A stretch of 64,000 nucleotides of DNA from Acidobacteriota bacterium (GTDB lineage: Bacteria; Acidobacteriota; Terriglobia; Versatilivoradales; Versatilivoraceae), in contig JAJDUG010000072.1 of assembly GCA_022826755.1 (NCBI GenBank), positions 1 through 64,000 of the forward strand, written 5' to 3'. Every line of letters begins with the position of its first letter. The stretch's first letter is position 1. Shown here piece by piece: positions 50,950 to 58,815 of the stretch. Made by a program: the position numbers and the translations under genes. The notes below the pieces were generated by a model. It searched no databases. It saw nothing but the letters and a program-made list of their open reading frames with translations, and was not told the DNA's origin.

Positions 50950-52479
50950 TCACGCACCGGGATAGGGCCGAACCGTCATTTCCGGCTCGACGGTCTCCGG
51001 CATGGCATCCAGCGGGTAGACCGGCCTGCGAATGCGCCGAAAGGGCAGCATGCCCATATCGGCGGGCGTGGGCCCGGGAACGGCCACCACGAAGAAGCCC
51101 TTCATGATGCCGCCGTAGCCCACCCGGAAGTTCATCATGTTCTTGACGCAGACGAACTTGGCCTGGCGGGGGTCCAGGCCCATGGAGCGGTACTGCTCGT
51201 CGGCCCATTCGTAGGTCGGACGACACATGACCAGCAGTTGGAGGTTGCCGATCTGCAAGATCAGCGAGCGCCCCATGGAAACTTCAGTGCCCCCCAGGAT
51301 ACCGCCCCTGTACCGGAAGCGGCCCTCCGATTTCCGCCGCAGCACGGCTTCGACCGACAGGGAATCGCCCCACTGGGGGTCCAGGCGGTGGCCCACCTCC
51401 ACCGAAAAACGGCTGCCGGGCTCCCGATGCCAGCAGTCCGCAACGGTTTGGGGATCGACCAACATGGCCAGGCAGGGCTCCTCGACCCGGAGTTCCATCA
51501 GGCTTCTCACCAGAGCGATGCTGTCCCCTGCGGCGCCGCCCCCGGTGGTATCGGCGGTGTCCAGCAGGAGGATGGGCCCTCCCTGAATGCGGCGGCCGCG
51601 CTCCACGGCATCGGCCACGCTCAGGGTCTCGACACGATAGGCGTGGCGCTCGCCCCAGTGCTGCAGGGCCAGCCGGCGGGCCAATTCCGCGGCCATGGCC
51701 TCATCGCCTTCGGTGATCACCAGCGAGCTGCAACCCATCTCGGGAACGTCGATATAGGCGCCCACGTTGAATACCGAGGCCGACAGAACCTCCTGCCGTG
51801 TCCGCTCCATGCGGTCGGCCTGGCGCCGGAGCCTGGCAAAGGCGGTGTCCCCCTCGGTGGAGGCGTTGAAGCTGGTCAGAATCAGGGGCAGTCGGGCCAG
51901 GGCCATGGCCGGGCGGCTCTGCCCCCTGACCGACCGCAACAAGAGCCTTGCCGCGCGTTGACCGGTCTGGAAGGCGTCGCGGTGGGGATAGGTGTGGTAG
52001 CCGACCAGAATATCCGATGACTGAACCATGGCTTGCGTCAGATTGCCATGAAGGTCGAGCGTGAGGGCGAGGGGAACCCGGGGGCCGACCATGTCGCGGA
52101 GGGCTCCGGCCAGGTCTCCCTCGGAGTCATCCAGGTCCTGGACCCCCATGGAGCCGTGGCAGGAAACGAGAACTCCCTGAACGGGAAGGTCTCGGCACAA
52201 CCCCTCCAGCAGCCTCCGCTTCAGGGAGCGGTAGCATTCCGCCGAAAGTGGATTGCCGGAGTTGGCCCGGGCGGCCACCAGCGGGACCACCTCGACCTGC
52301 TCTTCCGACTGGAGGATGGAAAGAAAACCGCCGACTTCCGTGTCCGACCGATCCAGGGCCAGCAGCTCGGGGCCTTCCAGCAGGTAACCGGTGGTGCGAA
52401 AGAAGTCCAGCTCGGCCAGACCCGTCACGAAATGGTTGGACTCGGATGAAATCTGAGCGACGGCGATGCGCAGGCTCAT
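50950..52479 (-). CDS. M81-family metallopeptidase (MlrC-like)
   Basis: The 509-residue product begins MSLRIAVAQISSESNHFVTG, the M81 start, and has VLVSCHGSMG (metal His), ALTLDLHGNLTQAM and YHTYPHRDAFQTG, typical of MlrC, which works in microcystin degradation, and its many relatives. Outside cyanotoxin degraders, the substrates are unknown; these genes are common near peptide and amino-acid catabolic genes. It lies on the same strand and 22 bases after the TIM-barrel paralog gene, and could be in its operon. Confidence 0.83.
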   Translation of the reverse strand: MSLRIAVAQISSESNHFVTGLAELDFFRTTGYLLEGPELLALDRSDTEVGGFLSILQSEEQVEVVPLVAARANSGNPLSAECYRSLKRRLLEGLCRDLPVQGVLVSCHGSMGVQDLDDSEGDLAGALRDMVGPRVPLALTLDLHGNLTQAMVQSSDILVGYHTYPHRDAFQTGQRAARLLLRSVRGQSRPAMALARLPLILTSFNASTEGDTAFARLRRQADRMERTRQEVLSASVFNVGAYIDVPEMGCSSLVITEGDEAMAAELARRLALQHWGERHAYRVETLSVADAVERGRRIQGGPILLLDTADTTGGGAAGDSIALVRSLMELRVEEPCLAMLVDPQTVADCWHREPGSRFSVEVGHRLDPQWGDSLSVEAVLRRKSEGRFRYRGGILGGTEVSMGRSLILQIGNLQLLVMCRPTYEWADEQYRSMGLDPRQAKFVCVKNMMNFRVGYGGIMKGFFVVAVPGPTPADMGMLPFRRIRRPVYPLDAMPETVEPEMTVRPYPGA

Positions 52480-52501
52480 CTATCCCATCCACAACCGCGG
52501 G

Positions 52502-54226
52502 CTAACGCCTGGAATTGCGTCCGGTCTTTTCATAGGGACCGACATCGGGATCGTCGTCCGTCCAGAAGTTTCTGCTGATCAGGTACTTGGTCTCCAGTTC
52601 GACGTCGCCGAGCCGGACGTTTCCCGTGGCCAGATCCGGGTCCCGATGGGTAAGGGTCACCTCGAGCAGGTTGCTCCCCTGCCTGGGCCAGTATTGACGA
52701 TCCAGCTTGTAGACGAACCAGTAGCCTCCGACCCGCTTGCAGGGAGCGTACATCTTGTACATCTGGTTGATCTTCTTCAGCGCCGCTTCCGGCAGTGTCT
52801 TGCCGTTGAGCTTGATGTCCACCCGCTCCCGTTCGTTGACCCCGATGCGCAATCGCAGCAGGACCTCCCGGACGATACCCTCCCGGTCCCATTGCATCAG
52901 GTCGTCGGCGATGGTCACCTCGATCTCGGCCGTTTTCCCCGGCTTCAACTCGACCGGCAAGGTCGGCTGGGCCTCGGAGGCCGGCACGCCCCGCGTCCCC
53001 CCATAGTCTCCCAGGGTCATCACCGTGAAGAACTTGTCCTTGGGGGCCATGATGTCGGGATGATCGATCTCTCGCAACTGGGCGTAGAAGTCGGCGCGAT
53101 AGGGCCAGTTGGCTCCTGCAAACCACTGAGCCAGGTAGAGCCCGTCAACCCCCTGCTGCCAATAGTTGCAGGCCGTGGCCCGGGTCATTTCGATGGTGCA
53201 GCTCAACAGGCGGTCAGAGCTGACGATGCTGTTGATGGCGGCGAAAGCGCGGCAGTCGGATCCCTTGGCGGCTTCCACCAGCGGCCGGAAGTCGGCCATG
53301 GTGTCCAGCCGCCCCCAATAGGTCTCCCCCACCAGGACATCGACGATACCTTGCCGGATCCATTCCCGGTAGTCGAGTCCCAGGGAGTATCCCAGGTCGA
53401 TGTCGTTGGGGACGCGCAAGACCAGCTCGCGGTCCGGGTCGTCGGCCTTCAGCGCCTCGTAGACCCTCTTGAGCCAGGCGGTCATGATGGAGCGGCCTGC
53501 CGCCACCTCGTTGGGGTGAAAGAAGTAAGGCCCCGGACTGATGTAGTTGAGCTGGAGCTCCAAGCCGTCGATGGGGAAATTCCTGGCGACCTCTTCAATC
53601 AGCGCGAAGCGCTCCTGGCGCACCTCCTCGTGCTTGAAGTCCTGGTTGGTCTTCCCCGGGAACTTGGGCAGATCTCCCCTGGCCCCAATTTCCAGGTGTC
53701 GGTTTTGGAGGCGATAGTTGGAGGTGCGCACGTCCCCCTCGATGGAGTCGCCACGCTGGCCCTGGTTGAGCAGCAGGGTGGGATAGAGCAACATCCCCTT
53801 GGCGTGGGCCCGTTCGCAGCAGACCCGCAGGGGATCAACGCCCTGGTCCAGCGCCGCCCTCACGTTCTGCCCGGCGCGGTGGAAGACGGCGTGGGTCCAC
53901 TTGTCCACCGGGTCCCCCCACACCTCGCTGACCTTGGTGTCGTGAAAGACGGTGCGGCCGTCACCCAGACCCAGACAGACGGCCTCCACCGAAGTGCCCA
54001 CCAACTCGTCCACCGGCGCTTCGAACTGGCGCCTGGACATGGGCGGTTCGTAGTGGTAGACCAGATCGTGACGGCTGTCGTTGAAGTAGAGGATGCGGGG
54101 CTTTCTCTTCCCCGCGCTGCCGCGCTTGGCCGCGGGGACGGCCGCACCGGCCGTGGCGGCGGAAGCCGCCAGGCTGGAAACCAGTCCGGCGCCCAGGGTC
54201 TGCTTCACGAAGTCTCTTCTGATCAT
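52502..54226 (-). CDS. Tat-exported TIM-barrel-like protein (putative glycoside hydrolase), paralog of 16308-18032
   Basis: The 574-residue protein starts MIRRDFVKQTLGAGLVSSLA, a twin-arginine signal. Sequence and domain order match the gene at 16308: RILYFNDSRHDLVYHYEPPM near the N-terminus, then KVSEVWGDPVDKWTHAVFHRAG, IDGLELQLNYISPGPYFF (barrel strand with acidic residue) and a C-terminal beta-sandwich (IKLNGKTLPEAALKKI). The ATG at 54226 follows AAAGGAG. The M81 gene follows by 22 bases. It acts in the periplasm or outside; the reaction is not known. Confidence 0.7.
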   Translation of the reverse strand: MIRRDFVKQTLGAGLVSSLAASAATAGAAVPAAKRGSAGKRKPRILYFNDSRHDLVYHYEPPMSRRQFEAPVDELVGTSVEAVCLGLGDGRTVFHDTKVSEVWGDPVDKWTHAVFHRAGQNVRAALDQGVDPLRVCCERAHAKGMLLYPTLLLNQGQRGDSIEGDVRTSNYRLQNRHLEIGARGDLPKFPGKTNQDFKHEEVRQERFALIEEVARNFPIDGLELQLNYISPGPYFFHPNEVAAGRSIMTAWLKRVYEALKADDPDRELVLRVPNDIDLGYSLGLDYREWIRQGIVDVLVGETYWGRLDTMADFRPLVEAAKGSDCRAFAAINSIVSSDRLLSCTIEMTRATACNYWQQGVDGLYLAQWFAGANWPYRADFYAQLREIDHPDIMAPKDKFFTVMTLGDYGGTRGVPASEAQPTLPVELKPGKTAEIEVTIADDLMQWDREGIVREVLLRLRIGVNERERVDIKLNGKTLPEAALKKINQMYKMYAPCKRVGGYWFVYKLDRQYWPRQGSNLLEVTLTHRDPDLATGNVRLGDVELETKYLISRNFWTDDDPDVGPYEKTGRNSRR

Positions 54227-54328
54227 GGAGTTCTCCTTTCCCCAATCGGTTGGGACATGCAACAGGAAGCCCGGCGCGGTCCGGGAATGAGGCATCGCCC
54301 CCAAGCCGGGGTTTTTCGATCCCGTGGG

Positions 54329-54946
54329 CTACGGCGACTTCATCCTCTGGTCGACCCGGAGGTTGTTGGCCACCGAGAAGACCCCGCTGACCCCGTTGGC
54401 CTTGACGCCGGCCAGGGTTTTGTCTTCCTGGCTGGCGACCAGGCCCACCAGGATGACGTTGCCGTGCTTGACAATGATGTGTATGGGAAAGATCCCCAGA
54501 GGCTCTCGCTGAAAGTAGAGGACCTCGTGCTCGTTGCGGGTAAAGGCCCTCCAGGTCTCGCCGCCAAACCCGTAGCCGGCCAGCTCCTCTTCCTTGTAGA
54601 TGGCACGAAAGACGGCCATGCGTATGCGGTCGTCGTTGGTTGAGGCGGGCAGCACTTCGATCTGATTGTCCACCTTCGCCACCCCTCCGACTCTGGAGAC
54701 TTCCCGCTCCGCCCAGTTCTTCAAGAGGGGTTGAAAGGCGTAGCCGCCCAGAGTGACGCGGTCTTCTTCCAGTTCAAAGACCAGGTGGTCGAACATGCCG
54801 TAGTAGGGAAGCTCCGCCAGCACCTTTTGGATCTTCTCCACCAGCTCTTCCCGGACCGGCTGTTGGGGAAGGGCCTGCCCGACGCCGACCCACCACAGCA
54901 GAGCCGCTGCCACGGCCAGACGAAGGAAAGAGCTCGATTGCCGCAT
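54329..54946 (-). CDS. Secreted two-BON-domain protein
   Basis: The 205-residue product has a signal peptide (FLRLAVAAALLWWVGVGQA) and two BON domains, the first around residues 30-100 (VTLGGYAFQPLLKNWAEREV, KVDNQIEVL) and the second around 105-200 (NVILVGLVASQEDKTLAGVK, FSVANNLRVD). BON domains bind phospholipid or envelope surfaces; similar proteins respond to osmotic stress. Confidence 0.82.
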   Translation of the reverse strand: MRQSSSFLRLAVAAALLWWVGVGQALPQQPVREELVEKIQKVLAELPYYGMFDHLVFELEEDRVTLGGYAFQPLLKNWAEREVSRVGGVAKVDNQIEVLPASTNDDRIRMAVFRAIYKEEELAGYGFGGETWRAFTRNEHEVLYFQREPLGIFPIHIIVKHGNVILVGLVASQEDKTLAGVKANGVSGVFSVANNLRVDQRMKSP

Positions 54947-55023
54947 GGTTTCTCCCCGCGTTCCCTTGGGGGCAGTTCACATTGTCGATTAGCGTTCCGG
55001 CGGTCGCCGTGCCTCCGACCGAG

Positions 55024-56283
55024 TCAGTGCACGATTCGGCCGCTCTTGCGCCACGGCTTCCAGCGCACGGCTTGCAGCGTTTGCCCCCTGTCATCAGGAC
55101 GGCCGTTCCTTCCCAGCGCGCTATCGCCCGCAACCGTGATGATGGTCCCGTCCCTGCCGGCCACGGCACTGCCATAGCCGTGTCCCTTCATCAGGATGTA
55201 GACCTCCGGTTCCCAGGTCCTGCCCCTGTTCCAACTGATTCTGGCCCGAACGTCGCCCCCTTGATGATAGGGGTACCGGTTCTCGTAGACGGCCACGACT
55301 CCTCCCCCGGGAAGAGGGGCCAAGGTGCCGTGAGCCTGGCCGAAGGTCCGGGTCAAGGGCCTGAAGTGGCGCCAGGTGCGTCCGCCGTCGCTGGAATTGG
55401 CCAACTGGATGGTCTTGCCGCCCAGCCGGGAGTTGGGAACCCCTCGTATGGCGGCCAACACCCGCAGTCCGCCCAGGGAAACCAGGCCGGTTTCGGCGGC
55501 GGTGCCCCGGATCAGGGTCGGCTCTCCCCAGGTGAGCCCCTGGTCGCGGCTGCGAATGAACACTTCAGCGAATTGGCTCGAGTGCTCCCCATCCATTCCC
55601 GGATTGTAGGCGTCCAGGGCCGCCAGCAGGGTCCCGTCTCCCAGGACGATGATGGAGTTGCCGTCGCCGGTCAGTGCCCGATAGCCGGGAGGAGGGGTGA
55701 GCGGATGGCTGCTCTCCCAATGCTCTCCTCCGTCCCTGGAACGGGAGACGATCAGGGGACGCAATTCGTGCTTGCCGGCGGCGACCGCGGGATTCTCCAC
55801 CAAGTCGGACATCACGGGCGGCAAAGCGGTGCCGGCGTGGCACACCAGGATATAGGGTCCGGCCGCGCCAAAGGCTTGGGCAGCCACCGGTTCGCCCTGC
55901 GTGTCGGGCAGCCCCTGAAGCCGCCTGCCGGTCCAGCTCCCGCCGTCGTCACCAGACCGGTAGAGGTAGGTGCCGAACCCGGCGTAGAGGGTTCCATCCT
56001 CGGTCCTGACGACCCGGCCGTCCAGCCGCCAGGTGGAGCCGGGAACCGGCAGCCTCAGGCGTTCCGCCGGAAGGGTGCCCAGCTCCCGGTGCACCGGCCT
56101 GAAATCCCCCTCGCCCGACATGTTGGTTCCCGGCCTCAGGTAAGGCTCGGCCTCGACCACCCGGATCGGATAATCCAGGGAAGGGTCCGACCGGCTGCTG
56201 AGCGGGTTTTCCTGGGCGGTCAGGCTGCCGGGCAACAGGATGGCGGCAGCCAGGAAAATGGGGGGTAGCGTTCGAGAAAACAT
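55024..56283 (-). CDS. Secreted sialidase-like (BNR) protein
   Basis: The 419-residue product has a signal peptide (MFSRTLPPIFLAAAILLPGS, cleavage near LTAQ) and several Asp boxes: YRSGDDGGSWTGR, SRSRDGGEHWESS, IRSRDQGLTWGE, NSSDGGRTWRHF, RISWNRGRTW. This is a six-bladed sialidase-type propeller. The Arg triad and Glu/Tyr of true sialidases cannot be confirmed by eye. The start at 56283 is chosen for the signal peptide. Confidence 0.75.
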   Translation of the reverse strand: MFSRTLPPIFLAAAILLPGSLTAQENPLSSRSDPSLDYPIRVVEAEPYLRPGTNMSGEGDFRPVHRELGTLPAERLRLPVPGSTWRLDGRVVRTEDGTLYAGFGTYLYRSGDDGGSWTGRRLQGLPDTQGEPVAAQAFGAAGPYILVCHAGTALPPVMSDLVENPAVAAGKHELRPLIVSRSRDGGEHWESSHPLTPPPGYRALTGDGNSIIVLGDGTLLAALDAYNPGMDGEHSSQFAEVFIRSRDQGLTWGEPTLIRGTAAETGLVSLGGLRVLAAIRGVPNSRLGGKTIQLANSSDGGRTWRHFRPLTRTFGQAHGTLAPLPGGGVVAVYENRYPYHQGGDVRARISWNRGRTWEPEVYILMKGHGYGSAVAGRDGTIITVAGDSALGRNGRPDDRGQTLQAVRWKPWRKSGRIVH

Positions 56284-56408
56284 GTCGGCATCCACCAGGG
56301 AACGGGCAATGGAAAGAGCAGGAATCAAGGCCATCAAAGCCTAGCAGAAATCGGAGTGCGGAGAGCGAAAAAGAGGGAAGTGCCAGACCATTTCCCCGTC
56401 CGTTATTT

Positions 56409-56446
56409 GTTTCATTCTCCTGACTATCCTGTGCATCCATGTTCAA
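56409..56446 (-). repeat. Dispersed intergenic repeat of the acatggatRgacaggat type, copy 2
   Basis: Minus-strand string ttgaacatggatgcacagga and following is close to 19595-19632 on the plus strand, with a few differences. Both are in non-coding DNA. Confidence 0.45.
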
Positions 56447-56474
56447 TCTGAGGAGCAAGAGCGATGGGAGGAGG

Positions 56475-56688
56475 CCCCCCCGGGAGCGCGGGCGTCCCGC
56501 CCGCATGCTATCCCGTTACGTGCCGCTCAGTTTCCCTGCGATGGGGCACCCGGCCACCCTGCCGGCGGGAACGGCATGGGCTCGGCCGAAGCAGAGTCCT
56601 GGCCCCGTTGCGGGTCGACCCGGGTGGCGGAATCGGCCGAGGCTGTGCCAGACATGGTGCGGGCGGGACGCCCGCGCTCCCGGGGGGG
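56475..56688. mobile_element. 214-bp GC-rich element with perfect 31-bp inverted repeat (MITE-like)
   Basis: The left arm, 56475-56505, starts cccccccgggagcgcgggcg. The right arm, 56658-56688, is its exact 31-base complement. Outside the arms a further 12 bases match imperfectly. The interior, about 150 bases, is GC-rich and non-coding. Strings like gggcgggacgcccgcgctcc are frequent in Planctomycetes, Verrucomicrobia and uncultured genomes as spreading repeats. Confidence 0.65.
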
Positions 56689-56957
56689 CATCATCCCATA
56701 ACGCCGTCGCAGCAAAGGAGGTCCATCGGTCTTCGTGTATATTCATCCTTCGTCCTCAACAACAATCGTCAGTTCCTTCCTCCATTGATCTGTCCGGAAG
56801 GGCGGGGGCTGGACTTATTTGAAGTTTCCCTACGGAACAGTCCGTCCGGAACAGGTAGAATGGAAAAATGATCCATTGAGGAATCGAGCATTGATCCCAA
56901 CAACCTTTGTAGTCGCTGAACTGGCTTGATAAAGCACACAAAACGAAGGAGCAAAAC

Positions 56958-57488
56958 ATGAAACGGTTGTGGGTCCTGACGGCCTTGCTTGGTGTCGCAG
57001 CGGCGTTGAACGCCACCGCCGAACCTCCACCGCAGGCAGCCAATGCGAAGATACTGGACAAATGGCTTGGCGACTGGAAGTCCCTCACCCTTCTCAAGCC
57101 TGCAGCCTGGTCGCCCACGTCTCAGGAACTTTCGGGAACTTCAAAGTCGGTGTGGATTCTGGACGGCCGTTTTCAGGAGACGTCCAGCCGGAACGGCAGG
57201 CATGAAACGCGCGAGATTCATCGCTACGAGGCCGGCAGCAAGCGGTATCACAAGTGGACATTCAATTCCGATGGCTCGCACAGCTTCTGGATTGGCGATT
57301 GGGACGAAGAATCCTCCACCATGACCTGGAAGTACGTTGATTTCGGCGCAGGCATCGAAGGGAAAATCGTGGATCGATTCACCAGCGACAGCAACTACGA
57401 ATCGACGGTTATCCTGAAGGACCGCGCAGGCGCCGTGCTGCTGGATATTCGATCCGAACATGTTCGCACCAGCATGCAGGATGAGTAG
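56958..57488 (+). CDS. DUF1579-like secreted protein
   Basis: The 176-residue product has a signal peptide (MKRLWVLTALLGVAAALNAT, cleavage near ATAE) and a lipocalin-like DUF1579 body (WLGDWKSL, KSVWILDGRFQET, ETREIHRYEAGSKRYHKWTF, SFWIGDWDEESSTMTWKYVD). Function unknown. The next gene, HicB-like, begins 18 bases later on the same strand. Confidence 0.72.
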   Translation: MKRLWVLTALLGVAAALNATAEPPPQAANAKILDKWLGDWKSLTLLKPAAWSPTSQELSGTSKSVWILDGRFQETSSRNGRHETREIHRYEAGSKRYHKWTFNSDGSHSFWIGDWDEESSTMTWKYVDFGAGIEGKIVDRFTSDSNYESTVILKDRAGAVLLDIRSEHVRTSMQDE

Positions 57489-57506
57489 CACAAAGAAGGA
57501 GCAATA

Positions 57507-57668
57507 ATGGAATACACGGCTGTCGTAAAGCATCGCGGCGAGTGGTGGATTGGCTGGATTGAGGAAGTCCCCGGCGTGAATTGCCAAGAACGCACACATG
57601 AGGAGTTGATGCAAAGCCTTGCGGTAGCGCTCTCGGAAGCACTTGAACTCAACGGAATGCTTCCATGA
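57507..57668 (+). CDS. Orphan HicB-like antitoxin (small)
   Basis: A 53-residue frame with ribosome site AAGGAG 6 bases upstream reads MEYTAVVKHRGEWWIGWIEE then VPGVNCQERTHEELMQSLAV and ALSEALELN. This is the compact HicB/UPF0150 fold (partial RNase-H-like), normally the antitoxin of HicA. There is no HicA-like gene beside it and no C-terminal DNA-binding domain. Its stop overlaps the start of the next gene (ATGA, 57665-57668). Confidence 0.72.
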   Translation: MEYTAVVKHRGEWWIGWIEEVPGVNCQERTHEELMQSLAVALSEALELNGMLP

Positions 57669-58795
57669 ACATTGGCGTCGTCGGAGCCGGAATCTTCGGC
57701 ATGGCGGCCGCGCTGGAGCTGCGCCGGCGCGGCCACCGGGTGACCCTGTTCGAACGCGGCCGGATCCCCAACCCCGAGGCTTCCAGCACCGATGTATCCA
57801 AGTGCATTCGCCGCACCAACTACCCGCACCGGACCTACGTGGAGCTGGCGAGCCGGGCGGCCGTCCAGTGGCGCGAGTGGCACGAGCGCACCAGTCGCTC
57901 CATCTACTTCCAGACCGGCCAGGTGATCGCGCTGAGCGGCTTCGGACCGGAGCACCCTTCCCTGACCGGCTGGGAGACGCTGAGCCGGCTGGCAACCGAT
58001 ATCCGGGAGTTGACGGCGAAGGAGGCGGAAGACCGCTTCCCCCAGTTGGTGCTGACCGGCCAGGACCGCCTCTTCTACGACCCCTGGGCCGGCTACCTGC
58101 GCAGCGGCCAGGCGCTGGAGGACCTGGCAGGGCTGGCCCGGGACTCGGGAGTCACCCTTCGCGAAGACACGCCGGTGGAGGCCGTGGAGGAGACCGCCGG
58201 CGGCGCCAGCGTTCGCTGGGATTCCAGCCGGCAGGACTTCGACCGGTTGGTGGTGGCGGCCGGTCCCTGGGTGGCGGAGCTGCTGCCGGCCATGCGAACC
58301 CGGATACGGCTCACCCGGCAGCAGATGGCCTTCTTCGTCCCCACCGATCCGGAGCCCTTCCGGCGCGGTCGCTTCCCCGTCTGGTCGATCCTTTCGCCCG
58401 GCAACCTCTGGTACGGCTTCCCCTACCTGCACGAGGGATGGGTGAAGGTGGCGGAAGACAGCAAGGTGGACGACACCCGCGCCGACGTCTCGCGTGAACC
58501 CACGGCCGAATTTCTGGACTGGGCGCGGGAGTTCGTGGCCCGCCATATCCCCGCTCTCAGCCGGGGGGAGCTGGTGGGCGGCCGCTCCTGCCTCTACACC
58601 AACATGGCCGTCATGGAGGACGAGCAGTTCGTCATCGACTGGGCCCCGGGGCGGCAACGGGTGCTGATCGCCGGGTGCGGCTGCGGTCACGGCTTCAAGT
58701 TCGGAGGCTCCATCGGGCCGGTGATCGCCGACGCTCTCGAGGACCGGGAGAATCCCCTGGGGGATCTGTTCCGGATTGGAAACAGGTTCGATTGA
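57665..58795 (+). CDS. FAD-dependent DAO-family oxidoreductase (sarcosine-oxidase-like)
   Basis: The 376-residue flavoprotein has NIGVVGAGIFGMAAALELRR (residues 2-21) with the GxGxxG nucleotide site, LFERG, and a C-terminal LIAGCGCGHGFKFGGSIGPV. This is the pattern of monomeric sarcosine or N-methyl amino acid oxidases, where the Cys that binds FAD covalently lies in the similar C-terminal position (GFSGHGFK; here GCGHGFKF, Cys retained). It overlaps the HicB-like gene and is followed by a dipeptidase gene. Confidence 0.83.
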   Translation: MNIGVVGAGIFGMAAALELRRRGHRVTLFERGRIPNPEASSTDVSKCIRRTNYPHRTYVELASRAAVQWREWHERTSRSIYFQTGQVIALSGFGPEHPSLTGWETLSRLATDIRELTAKEAEDRFPQLVLTGQDRLFYDPWAGYLRSGQALEDLAGLARDSGVTLREDTPVEAVEETAGGASVRWDSSRQDFDRLVVAAGPWVAELLPAMRTRIRLTRQQMAFFVPTDPEPFRRGRFPVWSILSPGNLWYGFPYLHEGWVKVAEDSKVDDTRADVSREPTAEFLDWAREFVARHIPALSRGELVGGRSCLYTNMAVMEDEQFVIDWAPGRQRVLIAGCGCGHGFKFGGSIGPVIADALEDRENPLGDLFRIGNRFD

Positions 58796-58815
58796 GGAGG
58801 AAAGGAGTGACGCTA

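Larger units (their letters stand above)
56338..56957. other. Repeat-rich intergenic region
   Basis: About 620 bases with no supported gene. It holds a copy of the acatggatRgacaggat repeat (56409-56446, minus), the 214-bp GC-rich inverted-repeat element (56475-56688), and a remaining part to 56957 before the DUF1579 gene. The open frames over the GC-rich element give Arg- and Pro-rich peptides (GRPAR, GRDARAPGG) known as repeat read-through and are not genes. Confidence 0.55.

Noticed and set aside
52466-54643. Long plus-strand frame (725 codons)
   Set aside because: Antisense to the paralog gene at 52502-54226; no motif.
56439-56871. Short open frames over the GC-rich inverted repeat
   Set aside because: Arg/Pro/Gly-rich peptides produced by reading a repeat in several frames; no ribosome site.
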